From the NCBI GenBank assembly GCA_023700255.1, contig JAJPRD010000011.1:1-41039 (forward strand): 41,039 nt of DNA. The letters run 5' to 3'. This DNA is from Candidatus Thalassarchaeaceae archaeon. GTDB lineage: Archaea > Thermoplasmatota > Poseidoniia > Poseidoniales > Thalassarchaeaceae. The position numbers and the translations under genes were made by a program. Below, in pieces: positions 24,266 to 33,255 of the stretch; positions within the stretch are counted from its first letter, which is position 1, and every line of letters starts with the position of its first letter. Under the pieces are notes generated by a model. It made no database searches, had not been told where the DNA came from, and worked only from the letters and a program-made list of their open reading frames with translations.

Positions 24266-25687
24266 ATGAAAGAAGACAATCATAAGGTAGATTCTGATGA
24301 TGAAGACTCATGGGCACTATATGCTGATGCTAGTTATGGGAAATCAGAAATATTAACTGAAGAATCTAATGCCAATCCTGGAAAAGAAGAAGAAGTTTGG
24401 TATGATGGTGATGATTTTGAGTTTGAGGGTGCAACAATAAATTGGGATGCGCCTCCATGCCCAGCTCCTCTCGGAATTGAACATATTATCCGTATTGGCT
24501 GCTGTAACTTTTGCGTTCAGAGGCTGGCAGGTAGAAGAACCGCATCTAAAGGTGAAGATGGTGGTAAAGAGATAAGGAAAGAGGCATATCAGAGGAATTC
24601 AGAACTAGAAGCATTAGAAAAAAATGATTTATGCCCTCTGTGTGAAAATCTATTTGATGATATTGATAATATTGTTAAAAGAATCATTGAGCAAATCGGT
24701 GAAGTAGAACATTCCTCAATTCAACTTGGAATACACTTGCCTAAAGATCTACTTGAGGATGAAGATAAGATTCGTTCAAGGCACGGCTCCCCTGGTTCAC
24801 CTCATCTCAAGCCCTCTTTTGTTAATGAAATACAGCTTAAACTTTCTAGCTTAGTTCATGGGGTTACTTTTGTTAAAGAGAAACCTGATTTAATGATTTT
24901 AGTCGATGGTCTGACACTGATGGTTGATGTTGATGTTAGGCCTGTATTTTTGTATGGCAGGTATCGTAAATTAATTCGAGATTTACCTCAAACGAGGTGG
25001 CCTTGTCGTGCTTGTCGTGGTCGCGCAGAAGGGTGCGAATCTTGTAATGAAACAGGTCTTCAGTATGCAGAGTCAGTTCAAGATTTGATAGGTGAACCAA
25101 TTCGTCTTTCATTAGCAGCAGAGGATACCTCGTTCCATGGTATGGGCAGGGAAGATATTGATGTAAGGTGTCTAGGAACTGGACGCCCTTTTGTCATAGA
25201 AATAAAGAAACCTAAAACTCGGCTAGCTAATCTGGAGGAAATTCAAAAAGCGGTTAATGAAAATACTGAAGGTAAGGTTGAAATTAATAGTCTTAGATGG
25301 TCAACTCGTTCTGAAGTTGTTAAGGTTAAGGAAAGTCGTTCTGAGAAATCATATACTATCAGGTTTCGAGTAGAAGAAATACTAGATGAAGAAACTGTAA
25401 TTGCGGCCATATCTTCTCTCTCTGGCGTAGAGTTATCGCAAGAGACTCCTAAGCGTGTATCTCATAGGAGAGCCGCGAAAAATAGGAAAAGAAAAGTAGT
25501 CTCACTTTCAAATATTATTGTTGAAGATGACGAGATTCAATTTTCGGTTCGATGTGAAGCTGGAACGTACGTCAAAGAGTTAGTTCATTCTGATGAAGGT
25601 CGAACAGTACCCTCTGTACGCAGCGTTTTAGGTGACAAAGAATGCACCGTTCTTTGGCTTGATGTTGAAGATATTCACTATGAATGA
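24266..25687 (+). CDS. pus10: tRNA pseudouridine synthase Pus10
   Basis: 473 residues. Archaeal Pus10 makes pseudouridine 54 (and 55) in the tRNA T-loop. N-terminal zinc-binding pairs C80/C83 and C123/C126 precede the THUMP-containing accessory domain; a second Cys cluster C247, C250, C257, C260 (CRACRGRAEGCESC) is also typical. The catalytic segment is HGMGREDIDVR (291-301) with its conserved Asp, and RCEAGTYVKELVHSDEGRT near the C-terminus completes the synthase domain. The first 60 residues are acidic and probably disordered. GGTGATG precedes the ATG. Followed by the L21e-rpoF block, as is common in euryarchaea. Confidence 0.95.
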   Translation: MKEDNHKVDSDDEDSWALYADASYGKSEILTEESNANPGKEEEVWYDGDDFEFEGATINWDAPPCPAPLGIEHIIRIGCCNFCVQRLAGRRTASKGEDGGKEIRKEAYQRNSELEALEKNDLCPLCENLFDDIDNIVKRIIEQIGEVEHSSIQLGIHLPKDLLEDEDKIRSRHGSPGSPHLKPSFVNEIQLKLSSLVHGVTFVKEKPDLMILVDGLTLMVDVDVRPVFLYGRYRKLIRDLPQTRWPCRACRGRAEGCESCNETGLQYAESVQDLIGEPIRLSLAAEDTSFHGMGREDIDVRCLGTGRPFVIEIKKPKTRLANLEEIQKAVNENTEGKVEINSLRWSTRSEVVKVKESRSEKSYTIRFRVEEILDEETVIAAISSLSGVELSQETPKRVSHRRAAKNRKRKVVSLSNIIVEDDEIQFSVRCEAGTYVKELVHSDEGRTVPSVRSVLGDKECTVLWLDVEDIHYE

Positions 25688-25766
25688 GTAATTAATCAAA
25701 TCCGAGTCCTTAAGAATACGAGGCAGGTCGACCGCTTCCAAGACATAACGTCTGTAAGGTGATATC

Positions 25767-26063
25767 ATGGTAACAAGGACGCATGGACAACGCCAAGGAA
25801 CACGCTCAATTCTTAAGAAAAGTAAGCGTGAAAAAGGTCGAGTTTTTATTAATAGAGTAATGTACCCGTATGCTGAAGGAGATCGAGTAGCTATTGTTTT
25901 AGATGGTGCTCAACACAAAGGTATGCCTCATCGTAGATTTCAAGGACGCACAGGTATTATTGCAGGTAAGCAAGGACGTGCATACATTGTTAATTTCAAA
26001 GATGGTAATATGAAAAAGACCGCAGTTGCTCGACCTGAGCATCTTAAACCAATTAAGGAATGA
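25767..26063 (+). CDS. rpl21e: 50S ribosomal protein L21e
   Basis: 98-residue archaeal/eukaryotic-specific large-subunit protein. RTHGQRQGTRSILKKS at the start, PYAEGDRVAIVLD, HRRFQGRTGIIAGKQGRAYIV and the final RPEHLKP are the family's conserved blocks. AAGGTGAT lies three bases before the ATG. Stop codon overlaps an upstream in-frame ATG of rpoF. Confidence 0.98.
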   Translation: MVTRTHGQRQGTRSILKKSKREKGRVFINRVMYPYAEGDRVAIVLDGAQHKGMPHRRFQGRTGIIAGKQGRAYIVNFKDGNMKKTAVARPEHLKPIKE

Positions 26064-26068
26064 TTTTA

Positions 26069-26422
26069 ATGAGTGAAAAAGAATTTGTAGACTTTGCTAC
26101 GGTACGTGAACTTCTTTCTGATGCACGTGAAAGACGTGGAGACTTATCATATGAGCAAATAATGGCTTTGCAACATGCAGAATGGGCAGCTTCAACTAAT
26201 CGTGGTGGAACTAAAACTGATCCTAAAGTCTTCACTGCACTATACAATGCTCTTGTTGTAAATGAGAAACTATCTCAATATCCTGAAATCTGTTCTAAAT
26301 TAGCAGAATTAACTCCTTTGAATGTTAAAGGTATTCGAGTTATCATTTCAAGTAAGAGAATTGCAATGGATACTTCAGAAGTCGAAGAACTCATTACTAT
26401 AATTCGTCAACATGTACTTTGA
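26069..26422 (+). CDS. rpoF: DNA-directed RNA polymerase subunit F (Rpo4/Rpb4)
   Basis: 117 residues. Together with Rpo7 it forms the RNA polymerase stalk. VRELLSDARERRGDLSYEQIMALQHAEWAA and the HRDC-like NVKGIRVIISSKRIAM tail fit Rpb4 proteins. An ATG at 26060 overlaps the L21e stop, but AAGGA upstream is correctly spaced for the ATG at 26069, which gives the compact MSEKEF start. Order L21e-rpoF-DUF655-ksgA is conserved in euryarchaea. Confidence 0.95.
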   Translation: MSEKEFVDFATVRELLSDARERRGDLSYEQIMALQHAEWAASTNRGGTKTDPKVFTALYNALVVNEKLSQYPEICSKLAELTPLNVKGIRVIISSKRIAMDTSEVEELITIIRQHVL

Positions 26423-26491
26423 GCGTATAAATTAGTATATGTTCAATGAATTGATTCTTGAATGAAGACCTGTCTGAGGTAGTTGAGCGTA

Positions 26492-27064
26492 ATGCGTGCG
26501 AGCCCCCCTTCTGATGTCGGAGACAGTCCAATGTCTATTTTCTCAGGTGAGACACATTTGAGAATTTTAGATATATCTCAGAGGCGCCCCACTGGCTATG
26601 AAGTTCATGCATTAACCGAACCATCATTGTACCTAGTTCGCGCTCGAGTTTTAGATAAGGAAGGTATAGTAAATGGTTCAAGGTTACTTGTTGAAGAGAA
26701 TAAAGTAGGGCCTATGTCACAACTTCGTTACCGTGATTTATCAACAAATGGTGAAGACATAATTCTTGAAGAATTAATTGGTGCAATCAAGGACAATTCA
26801 GAACTTCATCTTGGTTTTTATAACCGTGCGAATAATATCTCTTTGAAGGTCCATGCATTTCAACTTCTTCCACGTATTGGTAAATCTAAGGCACAAAAAA
26901 TGGTCCAATCTCGAGGAATGGCAGGTTGGCAAGACTTTTCCGAAGTTGATGAGGCTTGTGAAATCGATTCAGTTACATTATTGGCAGAGCGATATCTTAT
27001 TGAAATCGAAGATCCTTTAAACAATCGTAGCATTCTTGATAATCTAATAAGATCATCCAATTAA
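26492..27064 (+). CDS. DUF655 family nucleic-acid-binding-like protein
   Basis: About 190 residues. The family combines an OB-like N-terminal part (ILDISQRRPTGYEVHALTEPSLYLVRARVL) with a helix-hairpin-helix region (HAFQLLPRIGKSKAQKMVQSRG), which is seen here. Its activity is unknown; genomic coupling to ribosomal protein, RNA polymerase subunit and the rRNA methylase KsgA suggests RNA or ribosome work. A TTG at 26483 also opens the frame, but GAGGT is only two bases from it and eleven from the ATG at 26492, which is preferred. Confidence 0.9.
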   Translation: MRASPPSDVGDSPMSIFSGETHLRILDISQRRPTGYEVHALTEPSLYLVRARVLDKEGIVNGSRLLVEENKVGPMSQLRYRDLSTNGEDIILEELIGAIKDNSELHLGFYNRANNISLKVHAFQLLPRIGKSKAQKMVQSRGMAGWQDFSEVDEACEIDSVTLLAERYLIEIEDPLNNRSILDNLIRSSN

Positions 27065-27076
27065 TCAGGGATTAAT

Positions 27077-27982
27077 ATGGATGATTTAAATCCAAGACTT
27101 CTTGTCGATTTACTCCGTGATCAGATTGTACCAGATAAATCACTGGGTCAACATTTTCTTCTAGATAAGAAAGTAATTTCTCGTTCAATTGAGATTTGTA
27201 GTGAAGAGGGTTTCCCTTTAAATTCTGATTCAAAAGTACTTGAAATAGGACCAGGCCCTGGTTCTCTGACTTTATCTCTTTTAAGAAGTGAAGCAAAAGT
27301 AATTGGCATTGAGATCGATGAAGATGCGATTTCACACTTGAAAAGAGTATTTGGTGATGCAAATAATAATCTTGAACTCATTTCAGGCGATGCATTAAAA
27401 TTGAATTGGCCCAGTAATATAACTCATATAGTGGCTAATTTACCTTATCAGATATCCAGTCCAGTACTTGAAAAAATTCAACAATATCATTCTAAAACTC
27501 CTCTTAGTGCAATAGTATTACTTGTTCAAGATGAGTTTGCTGAACGAATGTCTATGGAACATTTTGGTTCTCTAAGTCCTTTGGGATTATCTCTATGGCT
27601 TGATTTCGAGGTTAATTTAGATAGAAAAGTTCCTGGAGGTGCTTTCAGTCCAGCTCCACGAGTGAATTCTAGGTTAGTATCGCTGACTCCTGTTGACCGT
27701 TCTGAGGATAATGGAGAAATTTCTCGTAAAATGTTTAGGCTAATTACTCAACATTGTTTTTCTAGCCGCCGGAAAAAAATAAGAACATTACTTTCCCAAG
27801 TTCCCCGCCGAATTAGCCGAATTCGTGGATGGCATAAGTCTCGTTGGCAATCCGCTATTGAATCCTTATTGCTAAATCCTCCAGAAGAATTTTCCGATGA
27901 TTGGTTTGATAATAGACCAGATGTTCTTGAACCAGAAGAATGGGTTATAATTGCTAATAGAATTTCATCATATGTCGAATAA
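27077..27982 (+). CDS. ksgA: 16S rRNA dimethyladenosine transferase (KsgA/Dim1)
   Basis: 301 residues; SAM-dependent N6-dimethylation of the two adenines in the last 16S helix during small-subunit maturation. LGQHFLLD at 23-30, SAM motif I LEIGPGPGSL, the acidic EIDEDA strand end and the catalytic NLPYQ motif are intact, followed by the helical C-terminal domain. It starts 12 bases after the DUF655 stop. Its last codons overlap a 33-codon open frame at 27972. Confidence 0.97.
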   Translation: MDDLNPRLLVDLLRDQIVPDKSLGQHFLLDKKVISRSIEICSEEGFPLNSDSKVLEIGPGPGSLTLSLLRSEAKVIGIEIDEDAISHLKRVFGDANNNLELISGDALKLNWPSNITHIVANLPYQISSPVLEKIQQYHSKTPLSAIVLLVQDEFAERMSMEHFGSLSPLGLSLWLDFEVNLDRKVPGGAFSPAPRVNSRLVSLTPVDRSEDNGEISRKMFRLITQHCFSSRRKKIRTLLSQVPRRISRIRGWHKSRWQSAIESLLLNPPEEFSDDWFDNRPDVLEPEEWVIIANRISSYVE

Positions 27983-28073
27983 ACGAGATAATTCTGACCG
28001 CGCCTTGATAGCGTACGCATTGTTCGGCGGATTACTGCGAAGCCGATGGTACATTCGCGCAAAGAGGTGTTAA
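27972..28073 (+). CDS. Possible 33-residue basic small protein
   Basis: The ATG overlaps the last 11 bases of ksgA and the TAA ends one base before the next gene's ATG. The product (starts MSNKRDNSDR) has a short hydrophobic stretch ALIAYALFGGLL and a basic end. The stretch is more GC-rich than its surroundings. No ribosome site precedes it and I know no homologue, so it may equally be an untranslated leader for 28075. Confidence 0.3.
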   Translation: MSNKRDNSDRALIAYALFGGLLRSRWYIRAKRC

Positions 28074-28074
28074 T

Positions 28075-29172
28075 ATGGCAAAGAAAGATACCTATCTCGC
28101 ATTATTGCGTCGAGGGATTGATGAAAAGACAGCACAAATCCTGTCAGATGGTGGGATTAAGGTTGGCGACCTAAAAGGTTTAGATGTTGAAACTTTAACT
28201 AACAATTACGGTCTGAAGAAGGAAATAGCAACATCAGTACTAGATGCAGTAAAGTCCGGACCCCGCTCCTCATCCAAACAAAGATATCTTGCCGATGTTC
28301 TTTCTGACAGCAGTGGCGCTAAGAAAAAGATTGATAAAATTGAAGAACAGAGATTCAAGCGTGAGCAAAAAGATCTTCATTCAGAATTATTAGAGAAAAA
28401 AGAACAGTTACGCATTGCTCGAGTCGAACAATTTCGTGAAAAGAAATTAGTAATGAATAGATTGGGCAAGACTGTTGAGCTTATTGTTAAGTTAGAGAAT
28501 ACTTTTGATGAAGAAGGTAAAGATGAACAGCGTACAAAATTAAGAGATCAACTTGAGACAAGAGGACTTGAAGCAGCAAGAGATCATGAATTATTAGATC
28601 TCTCAGGTACTCCTCAAGACATAGTAGACTTCCGCCGAAAATTAGTTCCAGTATTGTGTATGCATGCTTGCCCTGATTGTGGGGAAGAAATGGACCCTAG
28701 GGGTGGAAATGTCATGGATGATATGACTGACTTTATGTTGATTTGTTGGGATTGTGAGAAAGAATTCCGCGCACCAATGGCAGAGATCGTTGAGAATAGA
28801 TTAGGTAATGAAGATAGGCTAATTATAGATCCTCAAAAAGGTCCACGTCTGAAAGTTCATCAACCACCTAAAAAATCAGAACACCTTAGCGTAGATGATT
28901 TAATTAAGAGAGATTTAGAATCTACAGGTGCATCATTTGCTGAAGTTGAAGCTGCAGTAGAAGCAAGCAAATTATCTGGCGGATTAATGAGCATTGAAGA
29001 TTGGATAGAAGAAAAAATCGAATTGAAGGGATACATACAAGCTCAAGAACATAGAGAAGAATTTATTCTTGCAACTGGTGCTGGTGCTACTAAATTCAAT
29101 AAATGGATGAAAAAAGCAGGATTATATTTCAATAAACAAACAGGTCGTTGGACCCGCTGGGAAGATCGTTGA
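28075..29172 (+). CDS. Unrecognised zinc-ribbon and coiled-coil protein with HhH-like N-terminus
   Basis: 365 residues of unknown function. Residues 1-60 (RRGIDEKTAQILSDGGIKVG ... YGLKKEIATSVLDAV) look like helix-hairpin-helix repeats; 83-170 are highly charged and probably coiled coil; 195-230 form a zinc ribbon (C199-x2-C202 and C224-x2-C227). The C-terminus ends GLYFNKQTGRWTRWEDR, rich in aromatic and basic residues as in nucleic-acid binders. GAGGTG lies five bases upstream. Location between ksgA and a ferredoxin suggests a housekeeping nucleic-acid role, which is inference. Confidence 0.8.
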   Translation: MAKKDTYLALLRRGIDEKTAQILSDGGIKVGDLKGLDVETLTNNYGLKKEIATSVLDAVKSGPRSSSKQRYLADVLSDSSGAKKKIDKIEEQRFKREQKDLHSELLEKKEQLRIARVEQFREKKLVMNRLGKTVELIVKLENTFDEEGKDEQRTKLRDQLETRGLEAARDHELLDLSGTPQDIVDFRRKLVPVLCMHACPDCGEEMDPRGGNVMDDMTDFMLICWDCEKEFRAPMAEIVENRLGNEDRLIIDPQKGPRLKVHQPPKKSEHLSVDDLIKRDLESTGASFAEVEAAVEASKLSGGLMSIEDWIEEKIELKGYIQAQEHREEFILATGAGATKFNKWMKKAGLYFNKQTGRWTRWEDR

Positions 29173-29235
29173 GACACTCAAATTCAGATTTGTTTCTTGG
29201 ATGGATTGAAGATACCCCACTCTATGGGATGAATC

Positions 29236-29523
29236 ATGGCCATCGCTCGCTTCTTCCGCGGAAGGTTACTTCTTGGTTCCGTAGAGGTAAAAGAGGGAGA
29301 ATTTCTTGTGGATTTAGCAGATAGTTTAGGGATAGATATTCCTAGAAATTGTACTTCAGGAAATTGTGGTACATGTCTTGTTAGATTGATTTCTGGAAAC
29401 GTCCCATATCCAGATCCTTTACCACCAGGACTAGACGAATTTTTAATAGAAGATGGAGGGATATTAGCCTGTTGCATGAGCCCTGAAGGAGCTTGTGATA
29501 TTGATACTATTCCACCATTATGA
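29236..29523 (+). CDS. Plant-type [2Fe-2S] ferredoxin
   Basis: 95 residues. CTSGNCGTC (C39, C44, C47) and a fourth Cys in ILACC (79 or 80) give the C-x4-C-x2-C...C pattern of [2Fe-2S] ferredoxins, with EGEFLVDLADSLGIDIP in front as usual. It is a soluble one-electron carrier; the partner is unknown. The 52-codon membrane protein gene follows ten bases later with its ribosome site (GAGGTT) starting inside the ferredoxin stop. Confidence 0.92.
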   Translation: MAIARFFRGRLLLGSVEVKEGEFLVDLADSLGIDIPRNCTSGNCGTCLVRLISGNVPYPDPLPPGLDEFLIEDGGILACCMSPEGACDIDTIPPL

Positions 29524-29532
29524 GGTTATATT

Positions 29533-29691
29533 ATGATCGACTGGAGTGATAAAGAATTAGTTCGCCTCCTCATTTTTGATATTTTAGCAATAACATTTGC
29601 AGTTTGGTGGTTATCTCGGCGTGTTAAATCTAAAATTGAAGAAGTCAATAAAAGAAGAGCTAAAAGATGGGAAAGAGATGAGGAAGAATAA
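29533..29691 (+). CDS. 52-residue single-pass membrane protein
   Basis: Short gene between the ferredoxin and the MIP18-like gene. The product has one hydrophobic helix (LVRLLIFDILAITFAVWWL, residues 9-27) and a very charged cytoplasmic-type tail of about 25 residues rich in Lys, Arg and Glu. GAGGTT five bases before the ATG supports translation. No family recognised; co-expression with the ferredoxin is likely from spacing. Confidence 0.7.
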   Translation: MIDWSDKELVRLLIFDILAITFAVWWLSRRVKSKIEEVNKRRAKRWERDEEE

Positions 29692-29696
29692 TAAAA

Positions 29697-29990
29697 TCAT
29701 TCATTTATAGCTGCAGTCCATCTTTTAGCTTGTGGTATTGAAACTACTTCTATATGGCATGCAAGAATTCCTTTTGTATTTTTAATCACCTTTCTTAATT
29801 CTATTAAGTCACTAATGCAACATGGACAATAAGGGTGTGTAGGTTTAATCCATAATTCTGCAATCCCTGATTCATTAATTTCAACTCCTTTCAGAATATT
29901 TACGTCCTTGAATGATTTACCATGTGGCTCTTTTCTTTCTCTAAGAATTTTAGCAATTCTACGTTCTACGGCACTAGAAGCTTGAGGCAC
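29697..29990 (-). CDS. Small MIP18/DUF59-like Fe-S assembly protein (tentative)
   Basis: 97 residues from a GTG start. The strand GIAELWIKPTHPYCPCC followed by a helix and the strand GILACHIEVVSI resembles the DUF59/MIP18 core, in which a conserved Cys after a strand takes part in Fe-S cluster assembly; here three Cys cluster at 55, 57 and 58. Similarity is weak by eye. It ends five bases from the membrane-protein gene, convergent. Confidence 0.55.
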   Translation of the reverse strand: MPQASSAVERRIAKILRERKEPHGKSFKDVNILKGVEINESGIAELWIKPTHPYCPCCISDLIELRKVIKNTKGILACHIEVVSIPQAKRWTAAINE

Positions 29991-30035
29991 AACCCTTCGG
30001 AAGGCTTGTGGGAATTAGTATAATCGCTAGATTCT

Positions 30036-31292
30036 TTAAATCCAATCCGTTATTAGAGGGAATGAATCTCCCATTGTTAGGTATTCCATCCCATCTTTTG
30101 TTCTTACAAAAGTATCTTCAGTTCCCATACAGCCATCAGGGAATATTACTTTAGGTTCAATTGCCATAGTTCCTCCAATACACAAAGGTCGATCGAAACC
30201 CTTTGCAATAACTGGTGTCTCATCTAGTTCTAGTCCCACCGAATGTCCTAGGAAATTAGACTTATCAGGGGCCATTCCCATGAGATTTTCTGAATATCCC
30301 ATCTCTTTAGCCATTAAACTTCCAATTTCCCAGGTTCTAGAGCATTCATCTCCTTTCCCTAGACTACTGACAACAGCATTTCTAATTTCAACCATATGTT
30401 CAAGTCTTTCTAACCAAATATCATCTAGAATTCCAGCACTAAACATACGTGTGCAATCAGAAACATATCCTCGATGTAGGTGTACAATATCTACAGTGAC
30501 TGGGGAATTTCTCTGTACTTTAGCATGCCCTGATCCTAAAGACGATATGGGGCTTGCTCCAATTCCTCCGATTGCAGAGTCAAAATATGATGGGATAGAT
30601 GCTGACGAACCAGCTACAATCACCACTCTATCACAATCCATTGGCCACTTTCTCATTCTTATTCTCCCCCCGAAGCCTGCAGTTCTGCTAACCTCATCAG
30701 CAATTGCTGCCATCTCTAATTCGGTTTTACCTAAACCTCCTTTTTCTCTGATTGCTTCAAACATAGATTTGTTTATATCGCCACTATCGCGGAGCATTTG
30801 TATTTCCCATTCAGATTTCTTTTCTCTTAAATCATAAAAAATTGAAGTACAATCTTTTGATGTTCCATCTAAACCCCCAATTTTTTCAGAGATAAATTTC
30901 CAACGATCATGTGGTATTTTTCCTTCTAATAATGAAGGTTTTGAGATACCTCCTTTTTTCCTGATAGATTCAGCTAATTCGGCCATCCTTGGTTGTGAAA
31001 TAACCGGGTTCGGACAATCACCTCCCCCCGATTCGAAAATTGCTCTTTCGAGAGATCTTTTGACCCAATGTGTTGTTTGAACACCAGAATCCTTCGCTCC
31101 AACTAAAATCATTCCATTTTGTCTTCCACCTGTGAGCCAGTATAATTCCACAGGGTCGTCAATAAGTGCAGATTCAATTCCATTTTCTAACAGAGCTTCT
31201 GCTAACCTCATCCTGCGGTTTTCTAATTCACTTACAGGTACTCTCCAGTCAACACCATCTGGGCCAGTCAATCTTCCGATATCCCATGTCAT
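30036..31292 (-). CDS. M24 family metallopeptidase (Xaa-Pro aminopeptidase-like)
   Basis: 418 residues with an N-terminal creatinase-like domain and a C-terminal pita-bread fold. Metal ligands can be traced: Asp in VTVDIVHLHRGYVSDCTRMF (two Asp), His in FLGHSVGLELDE, Glu in TMAIEPKV and Glu in MGTEDTFV. Such enzymes cut X-Pro peptides. The frame extends to a TTG at 31313; the ATG at 31292 is preferred. Divergent to pgk, with a 90-base shared upstream region. Confidence 0.9.
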   Translation of the reverse strand: MTWDIGRLTGPDGVDWRVPVSELENRRMRLAEALLENGIESALIDDPVELYWLTGGRQNGMILVGAKDSGVQTTHWVKRSLERAIFESGGGDCPNPVISQPRMAELAESIRKKGGISKPSLLEGKIPHDRWKFISEKIGGLDGTSKDCTSIFYDLREKKSEWEIQMLRDSGDINKSMFEAIREKGGLGKTELEMAAIADEVSRTAGFGGRIRMRKWPMDCDRVVIVAGSSASIPSYFDSAIGGIGASPISSLGSGHAKVQRNSPVTVDIVHLHRGYVSDCTRMFSAGILDDIWLERLEHMVEIRNAVVSSLGKGDECSRTWEIGSLMAKEMGYSENLMGMAPDKSNFLGHSVGLELDETPVIAKGFDRPLCIGGTMAIEPKVIFPDGCMGTEDTFVRTKDGMEYLTMGDSFPLITDWI

Positions 31293-31384
31293 ACATATCC
31301 GTAGCAGTACCAATCACAAAGGTATTGGGGAAGGGGTGTAAGACTATTTCGACCATTACGGTGAAAGAGTCCTAGCCTTTGGGC

Positions 31385-32659
31385 GTGAGCGTGAGTGACG
31401 TCCTTACACTGGACAATGTCCGCCTCGGCGGCAAAGTAGTTCTCTATCGTGTAGATGTAAATTCTCCACTTGAACCATCAACTGGGGCCTTCCTTGACGA
31501 TAGTAGATTACGAGCGATTATACCAACTCTTAATTCTCTTAAAAATTCCAAGATTGTAATGATAGGCCATCAATCAAGGCCAGGTAAAATAGATTTTACA
31601 GACATGTCTCAGCATGCGGATCGTATATCTCGATTAATTGGAAAAAAAATCAGCTTTGTTGCAGATATTTGCGGGGAAGCCGCTATTGAGGCAATTAGAA
31701 ATCTTAAAACTGGAGAAATTTTATTCTTAGATAATATTAGAATGCATGATGATGAGAATTCTATGAAGAAAGCATCTCCGGAAGAAACTGCTAGTTCGGA
31801 GATAATACAGAAATTAGCACCTTTAATTGACGTATATGTAACAGATGCTTTTGCAGCAGCACATCGAAATTCTCCCTCTCTAACCGGCTTCTCTGAAGTA
31901 GTCCCTTGTATTGCCGGACGATTAATGGCTAAGGAAATAGATAATCTACAGATTGCAGTCAGTGACCCTCCCAGGCCATATATTGCTATTCTTGGTGGTA
32001 CAAAATGTGATGATTCATTACGTGTGGCTAAGAATTTAATTGATAAGAATATAATTGATACAATTCCAGTTGTTGGTGTTGTTGGTAATATGATGCTATG
32101 GGCTAGTGGAATTGATATTGGAGAAGGTAACAAATCATTTATTCGTAATGCACTAGGTGATGAATTTCAAGAAACTTGGGATCTTGCAGTTAACCTATAT
32201 GAAAATCATTCAGAATACTTTCTTTTACCAACTGATGTAGCTATAGAAGTAGATGGCAATAGAGTCGCTATGAATGTTAAAAACCTTCCAACCAATCATC
32301 CAATTTATGATATTGGAATCTCAACTTTAATGCAAATAAGACCTCTAATGATTAATGCAGGATGCATTTTATGGAATGGTCCTGCATCTTACTTTGAACT
32401 ACCAGGGTTTGCTTTTGGAACAATTGAGATTCTAAATATGTGTACTGAATCATCTGCTGTAACTATAGTTGGTGGAGGACATACTAGCGCCTTAGTTAGT
32501 AATAGAGGCGTAGTTGATTTAGTAACTCATAACAGTACAGGTGGAGGTGCTTGCCTAACTATGCTTTCAGGAGGGTTCATGCCAGTCCTTGACTCATTAG
32601 TCCGTTCAAATACTAAATTCAGATCTATTTTATCATCATTAGAATTAGATAATCGATAA
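31385..32659 (+). CDS. pgk: Phosphoglycerate kinase
   Basis: About 424 residues; converts 1,3-bisphosphoglycerate and ADP to 3-phosphoglycerate and ATP, or the reverse in gluconeogenesis. YRVDVNSP, GHQSRPGK, FLDNIRMHDDEN, ILGGTKCDDS, LWNGPASYFELPGFAFGT and GGGHTSALV are diagnostic, in the archaeal form. Start is uncertain: TTG 31379, GTG 31385 and GTG 31391 are all in frame with no ATG near and no clear ribosome site. Confidence 0.96.
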   Translation: MSVSDVLTLDNVRLGGKVVLYRVDVNSPLEPSTGAFLDDSRLRAIIPTLNSLKNSKIVMIGHQSRPGKIDFTDMSQHADRISRLIGKKISFVADICGEAAIEAIRNLKTGEILFLDNIRMHDDENSMKKASPEETASSEIIQKLAPLIDVYVTDAFAAAHRNSPSLTGFSEVVPCIAGRLMAKEIDNLQIAVSDPPRPYIAILGGTKCDDSLRVAKNLIDKNIIDTIPVVGVVGNMMLWASGIDIGEGNKSFIRNALGDEFQETWDLAVNLYENHSEYFLLPTDVAIEVDGNRVAMNVKNLPTNHPIYDIGISTLMQIRPLMINAGCILWNGPASYFELPGFAFGTIEILNMCTESSAVTIVGGGHTSALVSNRGVVDLVTHNSTGGGACLTMLSGGFMPVLDSLVRSNTKFRSILSSLELDNR

Positions 32660-32707
32660 TTCATTATCGTCCCAAATTCTAAGAGTGTTACCCTACCGGT
32701 ACAATGC

Positions 32708-33238
32708 ATGAGTAATGAAGAAAATGATATATTTTCTGGTTCAGTTAGTCCTCAACCACAAATTGTAAACGTTCAACCAGCAGGTAATTTAATGCTAGTA
32801 GAGAAAAGTTCTATCCCCCAAGTTCTGGGTGTTTTAGTAATTATATTTGGTGCGTTCTCACTTATTTCTGCATTAAGTAACGCCTTGATGGTATTTGTTC
32901 CAGATGATTCTGGACTCGTAATTCTTCCGACTTGGATAATTATTGGACAAACGATTATTGGATCTTTAATTGGTGGTGTTATAATTTTTGGTGGTTATCA
33001 TATGTTCAATTATCAAAAGAAAGGTATTTGGATAACTCTAGGTGCAATTGGTGTTGGATTTGTTAATACTATAGTTTGGTCTTTCCTAAGTACTGATTAT
33101 GTTGATTCTCAGCAGGGAATGGAAGGATTAGGTGCCATATCAGCAGGTTTGAATGGAATATGTGGTTTATTATGTTCTAGTGTGTGTGCATTAATAGTAC
33201 TAATGCCATTATTTTTCGCCAATCATGGTATGGAATAA
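32708..33238 (+). CDS. Four-helix membrane protein, unknown family
   Basis: 176 residues. A 35-residue polar N-terminus with Pro/Gln is followed by about four hydrophobic helices (near 37-62, 75-97, 105-125 and 145-172). No motif recognised. The next small membrane-protein gene begins 17 bases on, so they are probably co-transcribed. Confidence 0.75.
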   Translation: MSNEENDIFSGSVSPQPQIVNVQPAGNLMLVEKSSIPQVLGVLVIIFGAFSLISALSNALMVFVPDDSGLVILPTWIIIGQTIIGSLIGGVIIFGGYHMFNYQKKGIWITLGAIGVGFVNTIVWSFLSTDYVDSQQGMEGLGAISAGLNGICGLLCSSVCALIVLMPLFFANHGME

Positions 33239-33255
33239 AAAAGAATGGTAATCAA

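Noticed and set aside
25710-25745. tRNA-like GGTCGACC segment upstream of L21e
   Set aside because: No TTCRA loop, no acceptor stem pairing found; treated as ordinary leader sequence.
30280-30837. 185-codon plus-strand frame inside the M24 peptidase gene
   Set aside because: Antisense shadow; the minus frame holds all metal ligands of the peptidase.
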